This document shows, piece after piece, positions 63,781 to 64,000 of a stretch of DNA of 64,000 nt. Position 1 is the stretch's first letter. Each line of letters opens with the position of its first letter. The position numbers and the translations under genes were made by a program. The DNA comes from Pantoea sp. Mb-10 (lineage in GTDB: Bacteria; Pseudomonadota; Gammaproteobacteria; Enterobacterales; Enterobacteriaceae): contig NZ_JAJSDX010000012.1 in assembly GCF_021272205.1 (NCBI RefSeq), forward strand, positions 16,667 to 80,666, read 5' to 3'. Below the pieces are notes generated by a model that was not told the origin of the DNA, made no database searches, and saw nothing but the letters and a program-made list of their open reading frames with translations.

Positions 63781-64000
63781 ATGGCGAAAGAGCAATTTCA
63801 GCGTAACAAACTGCACGTAAACGTGGGCACCATCGGTCACGTTGACCACGGTAAAACCACCCTGACTGCAGCTATCACCACCGTACTGGCTAAAACCAAC
63901 GGCGGCCAGGCTCGTGCATTCGACCAGATCGACAGCACCCCTGAAGAAAAAGCACGTGGTATCACCATCAACACCGCACACGTAGAGTACGAAACCGCTG
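63781..64000 (+). CDS. tufA: Elongation factor Tu (3' end outside window)
   Basis: First 73 codons only. P-loop [11 protein letters not shown], then [13 protein letters not shown] of the switch I region. Delivers aminoacyl-tRNA to the ribosome. The N-terminus is [20 protein letters not shown]; most enteric EF-Tu proteins read SKEKFERTKPHVNV at this point, and the segments after VLAKT and after DQID also differ. Identity as EF-Tu is certain from motifs and from position after fusA. Confidence 0.96.
   Translation, partial: MAKEQFQRNKLHVNVGTIGHVDHGKTTLTAAITTVLAKTNGGQARAFDQIDSTPEEKARGITINTAHVEYETA

Overview
The window is a gene-dense enterobacterial chromosome segment. Protein sequences are close to Escherichia coli orthologues throughout, and the order follows the E. 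coli glpG-to-tufA region (about 74-77 min), but with several deletions and insertions. High G+C wobble usage, the divergence level, an orphan malQ and the loss of several E. coli blocks suggest Erwiniaceae (Pantoea, Erwinia or Mixta type). That assignment is inference from content, not from a search. The window opens inside glpG and closes inside tufA. I saw no tRNA, rRNA, insertion sequence, prophage or CRISPR array.

Layout. 1-6 kb: glpG (partial), glpR, malQ without malP/malT, nfuA, gntX, bioH. 6-12 kb: a DUF1471 periplasmic protein, a glucosylglycerate/sucrose phosphorylase, tex, greB, and a yjbE-like secreted peptide in front of ompR. 12-24 kb: ompR-envZ, pckA, hslO-hslR, igaA, nudE, mrcA. 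24-27 kb: hofMNOPQ, the pilus/competence-type assembly genes. 27.7-34 kb: aroK-aroB-damX-dam-rpe-gph-trpS, all in one direction. 34-44 kb: an unrecognised secreted protein, codA, tsgA, ppiA, the yhfG-fic antitoxin/toxin pair, pabA, argD, yhfK, crp, yhfA. 44-54 kb: prkB, yheU, yheT, an inserted block (LysE-type exporter, LacI-type regulator, tauABCD), yheS. 54-64 kb: kefG-kefB, yheV, slyD, slyX, fkpA, yheO-tusDCB, then the str operon rpsL-rpsG-fusA-tufA.

Systems visible. OmpR-EnvZ handles osmotic/acid signalling; igaA brakes the Rcs envelope stress system; mrcA and damX act in wall synthesis and division; ppiA and fkpA are periplasmic folding factors, with a perfect CpxR-type box and a CRP site upstream of ppiA and a possible sigma-E promoter upstream of fkpA. 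TauABCD imports taurine and releases sulfite, here beside its own divergent LacI-type regulator. TusDCB relays sulfur for tRNA 2-thiouridine. The str operon keeps its 96-nt S12-S7 spacer, the known S7 feedback target. argD carries two well-placed ArgR boxes.

The observation I rate most interesting is the yhfG-fic pair. The Fic motif has Ala where the Mg-binding acid is expected (HPFRAGNGR), and the antitoxin's inhibitory S/T-x-x-x-E-G motif has lost its Glu (SCRLAG). Toxin and antitoxin appear to have changed together. Other points are the shortened cytoplasmic part of DamX, the tau block insertion, three convergent gene pairs with no intergenic base, and an unusual EF-Tu N-terminus.
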